A stretch of 64,000 bases of DNA from Umezawaea endophytica (lineage in GTDB: Bacteria; Actinomycetota; Actinomycetes; Mycobacteriales; Pseudonocardiaceae): assembly GCF_025061645.1 (NCBI RefSeq), contig NZ_JANYMP010000028.1:1-64000 (forward strand). Reading direction: 5' to 3'. The notes beneath the pieces are model-generated. The model worked only from the letters and a program-made list of their open reading frames with translations. It made no database searches and was not told where the DNA came from. Below are positions 56,627 through 64,000 of this stretch, piece after piece (within the stretch, counting starts at the first letter, position 1; the number at the start of each line of letters is the position of its first letter). Made by a program: the position numbers and the translations under genes.

Positions 56627-57603
56627 ACCAACAGGTCAACGTCCAGTTGATCCAGCACGTGGTCGATCGGGTTCGCGAACCCGATCGACCCGCTGGGGTT
56701 GCCCGCGCAGTACAGCCCGACGACGTGGTTGGTGTCGTCCAGCAGCACCGCGCCGGAGTCGCCGTGGTCGCCGAAGCGGTGGCCGGGCGCGGCCTGGACG
56801 CGGACCTGGTCGCGCAGGGTGCGGACGCCCAGGTCGTTGCCGAAGTCGAGCACCACCGTCGCGTCCGTGGACGCCACGAAGGCGTCGGTGAGGCCGGTGG
56901 TGCGGCCGCGCTTGCGGATCGCCGTGCCGACGACGGCCGCGGCCCGGCCGCGCACCGGGCCCAGGCCGACGACCTCGGCCCGGCAGTCGAGGTGGCTGCT
57001 GAGCAGCAGGGCGGCGCCGTCGACCGAGCCGGACAGCGCGGCGCGGGCGAGCGTGCCGATGCGGTCGTCCCACGGGTGGCCGCCGTCCACGACGCTCGGG
57101 TGCGCCATCGCGTCGCCGACGGCCCACGCGTCGTCGACGCAGGCGACGTGGAACGAGGTCAGGGCCATCACCCTGGGGCTGGCCGCGCGCGGTGTCACGA
57201 GCGCGCCGAGGGTGCCGACGACGGAGTAGTCGCCGGGCACGGCGACGTCCGGCGGCACGAACCGGATCGCCCGGCACGGGCCGAAGCCGATGCCGCCGAC
57301 CAGGCACTGGTGCCGCTCGGCCCCGTGGACGCCGTCCGACCACGCCAGTGCCCGGTGCGGCACGAACGCGTCCTCGACCACGTCGGTGGGAACGCCGCCG
57401 TACTGGACGGGGATGGCGTAGCGCTGGCTGTGGTGCTTCACGCCGACGTAGACGACGATCGCCGCGCGCCCGGTCGGCTTGCCGCCGGTGGTCTTCTCGC
57501 CGATGTCGACGCCGACCACACCTGGTCGGGCCAGCAGTTCGTCCTCGACGCGTCTCTTGATCGGCCGGATCTCCGCACGCACGTGCTCGTCCAGGTAGGT
57601 CAT
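56623..57603 (-). CDS. Trypsin-like serine protease-fold protein without signal peptide
   Basis: 326 residues. The nucleophile motif GDHGDSGAVLLDD is at about residue 275; the putative catalytic His is in ALTSFHVACVDD near 150. The N-terminus (KRRVEDELLARPGVVGVDIGEKTTGGKPTGRAAIVVYV) is the cytosolic-type lead domain found in DegP-like/NAL1-type proteins, and no signal sequence is seen, so the enzyme should be cytoplasmic. Whether it is an active protease is open. Confidence 0.8.
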   Translation of the reverse strand: MTYLDEHVRAEIRPIKRRVEDELLARPGVVGVDIGEKTTGGKPTGRAAIVVYVGVKHHSQRYAIPVQYGGVPTDVVEDAFVPHRALAWSDGVHGAERHQCLVGGIGFGPCRAIRFVPPDVAVPGDYSVVGTLGALVTPRAASPRVMALTSFHVACVDDAWAVGDAMAHPSVVDGGHPWDDRIGTLARAALSGSVDGAALLLSSHLDCRAEVVGLGPVRGRAAAVVGTAIRKRGRTTGLTDAFVASTDATVVLDFGNDLGVRTLRDQVRVQAAPGHRFGDHGDSGAVLLDDTNHVVGLYCAGNPSGSIGFANPIDHVLDQLDVDLLV

Positions 57604-57695
57604 GTCGACCTCCGTGAAGTGCTCACCTCAATGAAACACGCATGGTGAGGATCTGGTCACGCAAGGTCACCCATTCGGCCGTCGGCAGTAGAGGA

Positions 57696-58790
57696 CTAGA
57701 ACTCGCAGCCGACCAGCACGGGCTCCGGGTGCAGCTCGACGCCGAAGGCCACCCGGACGCCGTCGCGCACCTCCCGAGCGAGTTCCAGCAGGTCCTCGGT
57801 GGTGGCGCCGCCGCGGTTCGTGAGCGCGAGCGTGTGCTTCGTGGACAGCCCGACCCGGCCGCCGGGACCGGCGTGGCCCTTGCCGAACCCGGCCCGCTCG
57901 ATCAGCCACGCGGCCGACAGCTTCGAGTAGCCCGCGCCTGCCGGGTAGACCGGCACGTCGACGTGCGGCCCCATCCGCTCGGCGATCCTGATCAGCGCGC
58001 CGGCCAGCGTCGAGTCGTCGACCAGCGGGTTCGTGAAGAACGAGCCCGCGCTCCACGTGTCGTGGTCGGCGGCGTCCAGGACCATGCCCTTGCCGCGCCG
58101 CAGCTCCAGGACGGCCTGGCGGGCCGCGTCGACCGGCACCCGGTCGCCCTGCGCGACACCGAGGACCCGCGCCAGCTCGGCGTACCGGATCGGCGCGGAC
58201 AGGCCGCCCGCCGTGAGCGCGAAGCGGGCGCGCAGCACGACCGCGCGGTCCGTGCCCTTCAGCACGCTCGTGCGGTACGCGAGGCCCAGCGAGTCGGCCG
58301 AGCGGTGGTGGACGCTCCCGTCCCGCCGCCGGTCCATCAGGTCGACCGAGGTCAGCACCTGGGAGATCTCGACGCCGTACGCGCCGACGTTCTGCACGGG
58401 GGTCGCGCCGACCAGGCCGGGGATCCCGGACAGGCACTCCAGCCCGCCGAGGCCCTGCGCGACGGCTTCGGCGACGACGGAGTCCCAGTCCTCGCCCGCC
58501 TCGACGGTGAACTGCACCAGCCCGTCGCCGAGCGGGTCGGCGCGGCGGCCGGTCGTGGCCACCCGCACCACGGTCCCGGCGAAGCCCGCCTCGGCGACGA
58601 CGAGGTTCGACCCGCCGCCGAGCAGCAGCAGCGGCTCACCGGCGGCGTCGGCCGTGCGCACGGCTTCGACCAGGTCAGCGGCGGTGGTGGCCTCCAGGAA
58701 CGTCGCGGCCGGGCCACCGAGCCGTAGCGTGGTGCGCTCGGCGAGCGGCACAGCGGTGCGCGCCTGGGCACTGGACAGCGGGGTGGTCAC
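57696..58790 (-). CDS. murB: UDP-N-acetylenolpyruvoylglucosamine reductase
   Basis: 364 residues. Makes UDP-MurNAc from the enolpyruvyl intermediate with NADPH and FAD. The FAD region shows LLLLGGGSNLVVAEAGF and GIPGLVGATPVQNVGAYGVEI; the catalytic Ser is in WSAGSFFTNPLVDD and the terminal Glu region in VELHPEPVLVG. The YAG/KLSAAWLIERAGF block marks the type I enzyme. GTG at 58790 gives the normal start. Divergent from DUF2505. Confidence 0.95.
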   Translation of the reverse strand: MTTPLSSAQARTAVPLAERTTLRLGGPAATFLEATTAADLVEAVRTADAAGEPLLLLGGGSNLVVAEAGFAGTVVRVATTGRRADPLGDGLVQFTVEAGEDWDSVVAEAVAQGLGGLECLSGIPGLVGATPVQNVGAYGVEISQVLTSVDLMDRRRDGSVHHRSADSLGLAYRTSVLKGTDRAVVLRARFALTAGGLSAPIRYAELARVLGVAQGDRVPVDAARQAVLELRRGKGMVLDAADHDTWSAGSFFTNPLVDDSTLAGALIRIAERMGPHVDVPVYPAGAGYSKLSAAWLIERAGFGKGHAGPGGRVGLSTKHTLALTNRGGATTEDLLELAREVRDGVRVAFGVELHPEPVLVGCEF

Positions 58791-58815
58791 AACCGTCAAC
58801 GGTAACCTCCGCGCC

Positions 58816-59310
58816 ATGGCACGCCGCATCGAGCACCACACCACGTCCACGTGGCCCGTGCAGGACGTCTTCCAGGCGCTGGTCGACGAAAGGTACCTGC
58901 GCGACCGGCTCGCCGTCCTCGGCGGCACGGACGCGCAGCTCGTGTCGTTCAGCTCGGCGAACGGGAAGACGTCCTACCAGCTCAAGCAGGGCGTGCCCGC
59001 CGAGCACCTGCCGTCGGTCGCGAAGAGCCTGCTCGGCGGCGACCTGGTGATCCACCGCACCGAGGTGTGGACCGCGGCGGGCACGACCGGCACGGTCGAG
59101 GTGACGCTCAACGGCGTGCCCGGCAGGCTGGACGGCACGATCGTGCTCGCCGGGGACGCGGGCGGCAGCAGGACGACCCTCACCGGCCAGGTCAAGGTCA
59201 GCATCCCGCTCATGGGCGGGAAGCTGGAGGCGATGATCGCCGAACAGGTCTCCGCGCTGCTCGACAAGGAAAACGAGTTCACCACCGAATGGCTCGCAAA
59301 CCGCGGCTAG
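58816..59310 (+). CDS. DUF2505 family protein
   Basis: 164 residues. DUF2505 (Rv0481c-like) has a START-type helix-grip fold: RIEHHTTSTWPVQDVFQALVDERYLRDRL at the start, strands QLVSFSSANG and VHRTEVWTAAGTTGTVEVT, and a C-terminal helix LEAMIAEQVSALLDKENEFTTEWL. Function is unknown. It starts 25 bases from murB on the other strand, and the next gene overlaps it by 22 bases. Confidence 0.92.
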   Translation: MARRIEHHTTSTWPVQDVFQALVDERYLRDRLAVLGGTDAQLVSFSSANGKTSYQLKQGVPAEHLPSVAKSLLGGDLVIHRTEVWTAAGTTGTVEVTLNGVPGRLDGTIVLAGDAGGSRTTLTGQVKVSIPLMGGKLEAMIAEQVSALLDKENEFTTEWLANRG

Positions 59311-60107
59311 CCGCCGGCCGGGCGCGCACGCTCGGCCTGCCCACCAGGGGCACCACCAACCCGAACCGGCTGCGGCGGGTCGACCGCTGGATGGTCGGCA
59401 CGCCGCTCGTCGTCGACGCACTGACCGCCGCCGACGACCCGCTCGTGGTCGACCTCGGGTACGGCGCCACGCCCGTGACCACGGTCGAGATGGCCGCGCG
59501 GCTGCGGGCCGTGCGCGCCGACGTGCGGGTGCTCGGCCTGGAGCTGGACGCCGACCGGGTCGCCGCCGGGGAGGCCGCCGCCGACCCGCCGCGGCTGGAG
59601 TTCCGCCGCGGCGGGTTCGAGCTGGCCGGGGCCAGGCCGGTGCTGCTGCGCGCGTTCAACGTGCTGCGGCAGTACACCGAGGAGCAGGCGAACGAGGCGT
59701 GGACGACGATGCTCGGCCGCCTCGCGCCGGGCGGGCTGCTGGTCGAGGGCACGTGCGACGAGATCGGCAGGCGCTGCTCGTGGGTCGCGCTGACCGCCGA
59801 CGGGCCGCTGACGTTCACGCTCGCCTGCCTGCCCGCCGACCTGGAGACCCCCGGCGACCTCGCCGAGCGGCTGCCCAAGTCGCTGATCCACCGCAACGTC
59901 GACGGCGAGCGCGTGCACCGGCTGCTGGCCGACCTGGACGCGTGCTGGGCGACCGCCGCCCCGTTCGCCCCCTTCGGTCCGCGGGCCCGCTGGGTCGAGG
60001 CCGTGCGGCTGCTCGCGGCCCGCGGCTGGCCGGTGCTCGACACCCGGAAACGCTGGCGGCTCGGGGAGATCACGGTGCCGTGGGACGCCGTCAGCCCCCT
60101 AAGCTGA
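59289..60107 (+). CDS. Class I SAM-dependent methyltransferase-like protein
   Basis: 272 residues. VVDLGYGATPVTTVEMAARL is a methyltransferase motif I variant and VRVLGLELDADRVAAG the post-I region; LLRAFNVLRQYTEEQANEAW and LAPGGLLVEGTCDEIGR complete the fold. The adjacency to DUF2505 and a TIGR03083-type gene is conserved in Pseudonocardiales, from memory. Substrate unknown. Confidence 0.8.
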   Translation: MARKPRLAAGRARTLGLPTRGTTNPNRLRRVDRWMVGTPLVVDALTAADDPLVVDLGYGATPVTTVEMAARLRAVRADVRVLGLELDADRVAAGEAAADPPRLEFRRGGFELAGARPVLLRAFNVLRQYTEEQANEAWTTMLGRLAPGGLLVEGTCDEIGRRCSWVALTADGPLTFTLACLPADLETPGDLAERLPKSLIHRNVDGERVHRLLADLDACWATAAPFAPFGPRARWVEAVRLLAARGWPVLDTRKRWRLGEITVPWDAVSPLS

Positions 60108-60112
60108 TCAGG

Positions 60113-60847
60113 GTGGAGCACCGCGAGTTCATCGACCACTACACCGCCCAGGCCCGCGCCCTGCGGGCCGCCGCCGTCGAGGCGGGGCCGTCGGCTCCGG
60201 TCGACACGTGTCCCCTGTGGACCGTCCACGACCTGGTCCGGCACATCGCCGGGGTGAACGCGTGGGCGGTGGCCGCGCTGCGCTCCGAGTCCGTCGACGA
60301 GCGCCCGGACTGGCCGGGTGCGCCGGACGAGTGGGACGACCTGCTGGCGTGGTGGGACGAGCGGGCGCGGGAGCTGGCGGACGAGCTGCGCGCCATCGAC
60401 CCGGCGACGCCGCGGTGGACCCTCATCGGCACCGAGACCGCGGGCTTCTGGGCCCGCAGGCAGGCGCACGAGGCCGCCATCCACCGGCTCGACGCCGAGC
60501 ACGCGCGGTCGAGCGCCGACGTGCCGGAGCTGCTGTTCACGCCGGAGTTCGCCGCCGACGGGGTCGACGAGTTCCTGACCCGGATGACGGTCATCGCCTC
60601 CCGCCGCAAGCCCGTGGAGCGCGCGGGCGTCCTCGTGCTGCACGCCGCCGACGCCGGACGGGCCTGGGAGGTGCGGCTGGTGCCGGGCGAGGCGCCCGCC
60701 GTCGGACCGGTCACCGGGTCCGGCGCGCACGCCGACGCGACCGTCGCGGGAACGGCGGACTCGCTGTTCCGCGCGGTGTGGGGCAGGCCGAGCGGCGCGG
60801 TCGTCACGGGCGACACCGCACTCCTGGACGCGCTGCCCAGGGTGTGA
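60113..60847 (+). CDS. Maleylpyruvate isomerase-like (TIGR03083, DinB fold) protein
   Basis: 244 residues. An N-terminal DinB/MDMPI four-helix bundle (PLWTVHDLVRHIAGVNAWAVAAL, FWARRQAHEAAIHRLDAE) binds a metal through His residues as in mycothiol-dependent maleylpyruvate isomerase; a C-terminal SCP2-like domain follows (ATVAGTADSLFRAVWGRPSGAVVTGDTALLDALPRV). In a mshA-bearing organism a mycothiol-dependent reaction is plausible. GTG at 60113 lies 5 bases after the methyltransferase stop. Confidence 0.85.
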   Translation: MEHREFIDHYTAQARALRAAAVEAGPSAPVDTCPLWTVHDLVRHIAGVNAWAVAALRSESVDERPDWPGAPDEWDDLLAWWDERARELADELRAIDPATPRWTLIGTETAGFWARRQAHEAAIHRLDAEHARSSADVPELLFTPEFAADGVDEFLTRMTVIASRRKPVERAGVLVLHAADAGRAWEVRLVPGEAPAVGPVTGSGAHADATVAGTADSLFRAVWGRPSGAVVTGDTALLDALPRV

Positions 60848-60866
60848 TCCTGGATACTCCTACCCC

Positions 60867-61742
60867 GTGCCCCAGCCTGAACGCCGCTACGTCATCACCT
60901 TCGGGTGCCCCGACCGGACGGGCATCGTCGCCCGGATCTCGTCGTTCCTCGCCGACAACGGCGGCTGGATCGTGGAGGCGGCCTACCACACCGACCCGGA
61001 CACGGGCTGGTTCTTCACGCGCCAGGAGGTGCGGGCGGACTCGCTGCCGTTCGGCGTGAGCGAGCTGCGCACCCGGTTCACCGAGATCGCGCGGGAGCTG
61101 GGCGGCACCACGAGCTGGCGGATCACCGACACCGGCGAGCGCAAGCGCGTCGTCATCCTGGTGTCGAAGGAGGGCCACTGCCTCTACGACCTGCTCGGCC
61201 GGGTCGCCGCGGGCGAGCTGGACGCCGACGTGTCGGCCGTCATCGGCAACCACGCCGACCTCGCGGGCATCACCAGGGCGCACGGCATCCCGTTCCACCA
61301 CGTGCCGTTCCCGGCGAACGACCCCGAGGGCAAGCAGGCGGCGTTCCGGCAGCTCCGGCAGCTCGTGGACGCCAACGAGCCGCACGCCGTCGTGCTGGCC
61401 AGGTTCATGCAGATCCTGCCGCCGGAGCTGTGCGCGGACTGGATCGGCAGGGCGGTCAACATCCACCACAGCTTCCTGCCGTCGTTCGTCGGCGCCCGCC
61501 CGTACCACCAGGCGCACCGCCGCGGCGTGAAGCTGGTCGGCGCGACCTGCCACTACGTGACGGCGGACCTGGACGCGGGGCCGATCATCGAGCAGGACGT
61601 GATCCGGGTCGACCACGGCGACTCCATCGGCGACATGGTCCGAAAAGGACGGGACGTCGAGAAGGCCGTGCTGGCAAGGGGATTGCGGTGGCACCTGGAG
61701 GACAGGGTGCTGGTGCACGGGAACCAGACCGTCATCTTCTGA
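60867..61742 (+). CDS. purU: Formyltetrahydrofolate deformylase
   Basis: 291 residues. Hydrolyses 10-formyl-THF to formate and THF. An ACT domain occupies residues 1-85 (VITFGCPDRTGIVARISSFLADNGG), followed by the formyltransferase-fold domain with VSAVIGNHADLAGITRAHGIPFHHV, NIHHSFLPSFVGARPYHQA and the late TADLDAGPIIEQDV containing the catalytic Asp. Complete. GTG at 60867. Confidence 0.95.
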   Translation: MPQPERRYVITFGCPDRTGIVARISSFLADNGGWIVEAAYHTDPDTGWFFTRQEVRADSLPFGVSELRTRFTEIARELGGTTSWRITDTGERKRVVILVSKEGHCLYDLLGRVAAGELDADVSAVIGNHADLAGITRAHGIPFHHVPFPANDPEGKQAAFRQLRQLVDANEPHAVVLARFMQILPPELCADWIGRAVNIHHSFLPSFVGARPYHQAHRRGVKLVGATCHYVTADLDAGPIIEQDVIRVDHGDSIGDMVRKGRDVEKAVLARGLRWHLEDRVLVHGNQTVIF

Positions 61743-61850
61743 GAGCGCGGGTCCGGGGTTCGCCGGAATTCGGTTGAACCGATGTCCCGCCGGATGCGTG
61801 TACGAGTCGCAACACCGAATCCCGGCTCGTGACACCACTCGGAGAACCCC

Positions 61851-62744
61851 ATGCCGCGCAAGCACGTCTGGCCCCTCGCCGCCCTCCTCGCGGCGGGAAC
61901 GATCGCGCTGTCCGCCTGCGGTGGCACCACCGGCGGCACCGCCGCGCCCGCCCCCGCCCAGTCGCAGGACTCCGAGGGCGGGAACGCCAAGGACGCGACG
62001 CTGCTCTCCGGCACCGCCCGGTCGAACAAGGCGGACGAGAAGGCGGGTGACATGGCACCCCCGGAAGCCCCGACCGAGGTCAAGGAGAAGTGGGTCTCGC
62101 TGCGCGCCTCCGCGGCGGGCGAGCTGGACCCCGTGGTGGTCAACGGTTCCGGGTTCACGCTCTACCGGTTCGACAAGGACACCGCCGAGCCGTCGAAGGC
62201 CACCTGCAACGGCGACTGCGCCAAGACGTGGCCGCCGGTGACGGTCGCCAAGGGCGGCAAGGTGTTCATCGCGGGCGTCAAGCAGGACGCCGTCGGGTTC
62301 GTGAAGCGCGACGACGGCAGCATCCAGGTCACGTTGAAGGGCTGGCCGCTCTACCGGTTCGCCAAGGACGTCAACCCCGGCGACACGCTCGGCCAGGGCG
62401 TCGGCGGCACGTGGTTCGGCATCACCCCGGACGGCAAGAAGGCGGGCCCGACCGAGAAGCCCGTCCCGCCGACCGCCGCTCCCGGCGCCAAGCCCGCGCA
62501 GTCCGCGACCCTGTTCAGCGGCAAGAACTTCGACGACACCACCGGCACCAACTTCGCCACCGGCATCGCCACCCCCGGCTGCAACGACCTGCGCGGCGGC
62601 TTCCTGTCGCTGACCATCAGCGGCTCCGCGAAGATCTGGTCCGAGGTCGGCTGCAAGGGCAAGTCCGCGGTCGTGACCGACGACGTGGCGGACGTGACCC
62701 CGCTCGGCTTCCCGGCAGGCGTCAAGTCCGTCTTCCTGGGCTGA
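61851..62744 (+). CDS. Lipoprotein with PF03640-type secreted repeats
   Basis: 297 residues. Lipoprotein signal ends in LSACGG (Cys near 23). Two copies of the secreted repeat are seen: VVNGSGFTLYRFDKDTAEPSKATCNGDCAKTWPPV (about 100-135) and TLKGWPLYRFAKDVNPGDTLGQGVGGTWFGITPDG. The last third (FDDTTGTNFATGIATPGCND) is a different, Cys-containing domain. Function of the repeat is not known; it is exported and lipidated. Spacing of 108 bases from purU suggests its own promoter. Confidence 0.88.
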   Translation: MPRKHVWPLAALLAAGTIALSACGGTTGGTAAPAPAQSQDSEGGNAKDATLLSGTARSNKADEKAGDMAPPEAPTEVKEKWVSLRASAAGELDPVVVNGSGFTLYRFDKDTAEPSKATCNGDCAKTWPPVTVAKGGKVFIAGVKQDAVGFVKRDDGSIQVTLKGWPLYRFAKDVNPGDTLGQGVGGTWFGITPDGKKAGPTEKPVPPTAAPGAKPAQSATLFSGKNFDDTTGTNFATGIATPGCNDLRGGFLSLTISGSAKIWSEVGCKGKSAVVTDDVADVTPLGFPAGVKSVFLG

Positions 62745-62755
62745 GGCACCCCGTC

Positions 62756-64000
62756 GTGAAGGCACTGGTGGTCGCGGCGGTCTCCGCCGCGCTGCTCGCC
62801 GGGTGCGCGCAGAGCGTGCCCGGCCGGGCGGGCGAGTCGTCGAGGCTCGACCCGCTCAAGGTGGCCGGGCTCGCGATCACCACGGGTGACAGCGGTCCGC
62901 GGCCGGGTGCGCCCGCCGCGGGCCGCGAGGCCCGCAACTCCGACGGCGGGGCGATCGACCGGCTCGCCACGAGCGCCGTCGCCGACATCGAGGGCTACTG
63001 GGCGTCCCAGTTCCCCGACCGGTTCGACCTCGACTTCGAGCCCGTGCGGCAACTCGTGTCCTACGACTCGCGCGGCCCGAACCTGCGGCTGTGCGGCACG
63101 GACACCCAGGGCCTGGTGAACGCGTTCTACTGCTCCGGCGAGGACGTCGTCGCCTGGGACCGCGGCGAGCTGCTGCCGTCGTTCGACGCGATCTCGGCGG
63201 TCGCCGTGCTGGCCCACGAGATGGGCCACGCGGTGCAGTTCCGGCTCGGCGCGGGCGGGAACGCGCCGTCGATCGTCAAGGAGCAGCAGGCCGACTGCTA
63301 CGCGGGCAACTACTTCCGCTGGGTCGCGGAGGGGAACTCCGAGCGCTTCCAGCTCTCCACCGGCCCCGGCCTCAACCAGATCCTCACGACCCTGTTCGCC
63401 ATCAGGGACTCCGCGGGCAGCGCGTTCGACGCGCAGGGCGCGCACGGGACGGCGTTCGACCGCGTGACCGCGTTCGGGTTCGGCTTCGCCGAGGACCCGC
63501 AGCGCTGCGCGCGGATCGACCTGGAGGAGATCGGCAAGCGCAGCACGCAGGACGTGTTCGACGAGCAGGACGGCGACATCGGCTTCGGCGTGGGCAACCT
63601 GCGCGTCGACGACCGGCAGGCGCTGCTGGACCTGAAGAACAGCCTCGCGGCCGCCTTCCCCGGCTCCCGGGTCGCGTGGAACGGCACGTGCGCCACCACT
63701 TCGCCCGCCAGCTACTGCGCGGGCGGCTCGGTGGGCATCGACCTCCAGGCGCTGGTGCGGGTGGGCCGGATCGGCGACTTCGCCGCGTTCGGCGCGGTCG
63801 CCTCCCGGTACGCGGTCGCCGTGCAGGAATCGATGGGCCTGTCGGTCGAGGGGGTCGTCGCGGGCCAGCGCACCGCGTGCCTCACCGGCCTGTGGGCGTC
63901 GACGATCGTCCGCTCCCGCAAGGCTCCGCTGGAGCTGTCGCCCGGCGACCTGGACGAGGCGGTCGTGGAGCTGCTGTCGCGCGACAGCCTCATCGCGGGT
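62756..64000 (+). CDS. Secreted neutral zinc metallopeptidase, cut by the window end
   Basis: At least 415 codons, open to the last base. A lipoprotein signal ends in LLAGCAQS (Cys near 17). The zinc motif VLAHEMGHAVQFR is at about 155-167, followed by QQADCYAGNYFRW, whose Asp/Cys region supplies the third ligand; this is the YpfJ-like neutral zinc metallopeptidase plan, here duplicated in length by a C-terminal region with several cysteines. GTG at 62756 starts 12 bases after the lipoprotein stop, so the two may be co-transcribed. Confidence 0.85.
   Translation, partial: MKALVVAAVSAALLAGCAQSVPGRAGESSRLDPLKVAGLAITTGDSGPRPGAPAAGREARNSDGGAIDRLATSAVADIEGYWASQFPDRFDLDFEPVRQLVSYDSRGPNLRLCGTDTQGLVNAFYCSGEDVVAWDRGELLPSFDAISAVAVLAHEMGHAVQFRLGAGGNAPSIVKEQQADCYAGNYFRWVAEGNSERFQLSTGPGLNQILTTLFAIRDSAGSAFDAQGAHGTAFDRVTAFGFGFAEDPQRCARIDLEEIGKRSTQDVFDEQDGDIGFGVGNLRVDDRQALLDLKNSLAAAFPGSRVAWNGTCATTSPASYCAGGSVGIDLQALVRVGRIGDFAAFGAVASRYAVAVQESMGLSVEGVVAGQRTACLTGLWASTIVRSRKAPLELSPGDLDEAVVELLSRDSLIAG

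Overview
The window is high-GC actinobacterial DNA with GTG and TTG starts, GTGA/ATGA stop-start overlaps, and mycothiol (mshA), BldC, BldN and SenX3-RegX3 type genes. BLAST-free reading points to the order Pseudonocardiales (Saccharothrix, Lentzea or Actinosynnema-like). No tRNA, rRNA, CRISPR array or transposase was found. Gene order follows, from memory, the Mycobacterium tuberculosis stretch from about Rv0481c to Rv0530 in inverted, interrupted form, so most of the window is conserved chromosomal core with small insertions.

0-10 kb: a DUF4229 membrane protein, an Lrp/AsnC regulator, bldC with a small membrane protein, a MinD/ParA-like ATPase with a repeat-rich N-terminus, and the System II cytochrome c maturation genes ccdA-resB-ccsB. 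An M64-type secreted peptidase separates these from a tlpA-phosphatase-hemL run whose genes overlap end to end. 10-14.4 kb: eight small membrane proteins, six of them alike enough to be a diverged tandem array. 14.4-20.3 kb: the tetrapyrrole operon rex-hemA-hemC-hemD/cobA-hemB, headed by a near-perfect Rex operator.

20.6-32 kb: a fasciclin lipoprotein, a molybdopterin oxidoreductase, a glutaredoxin, an acyl-CoA ligase, then a BldN-like sigma factor, its RsbN-like membrane anti-sigma partner and a HAD phosphatase. Two identical 118-bp palindromic elements in opposite orientation bracket the ligase-to-HAD block, and strand composition is skewed in mirror image around them. After these come plsC, an epimerase, ribosomal protein bS22 (33 aa), an excisionase-like HTH protein and proC.

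32-45 kb: a decayed FAD-oxidoreductase remnant, a thioesterase, proline dehydrogenase, a sugar phosphate isomerase-like protein, a proline-rich membrane protein, ppx, regX3-senX3, an aldo/keto reductase with a divergent regulator, gpmA, and an MFS exporter with a divergent TetR. 45-50 kb is accessory: a TIR-receiver fusion protein, an SRPBCC protein, an SDR plus intradiol dioxygenase operon controlled by a TetR with two clear 17-bp operators, and a 4-coumarate-CoA-ligase-like enzyme.

50.7-64 kb: DUF4349 lipoprotein, YbjN-like protein, mshA, alpha/beta hydrolase, an L,D-transpeptidase, an SDR, a trypsin-like protein without signal peptide, murB, DUF2505, a methyltransferase, a mycothiol-dependent-isomerase-fold protein, purU, a PF03640-type lipoprotein and a zinc metallopeptidase cut by the window end. 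The most unusual items are the TIR-receiver protein, the paired palindromic elements with their mirrored composition skew, and the membrane protein array.
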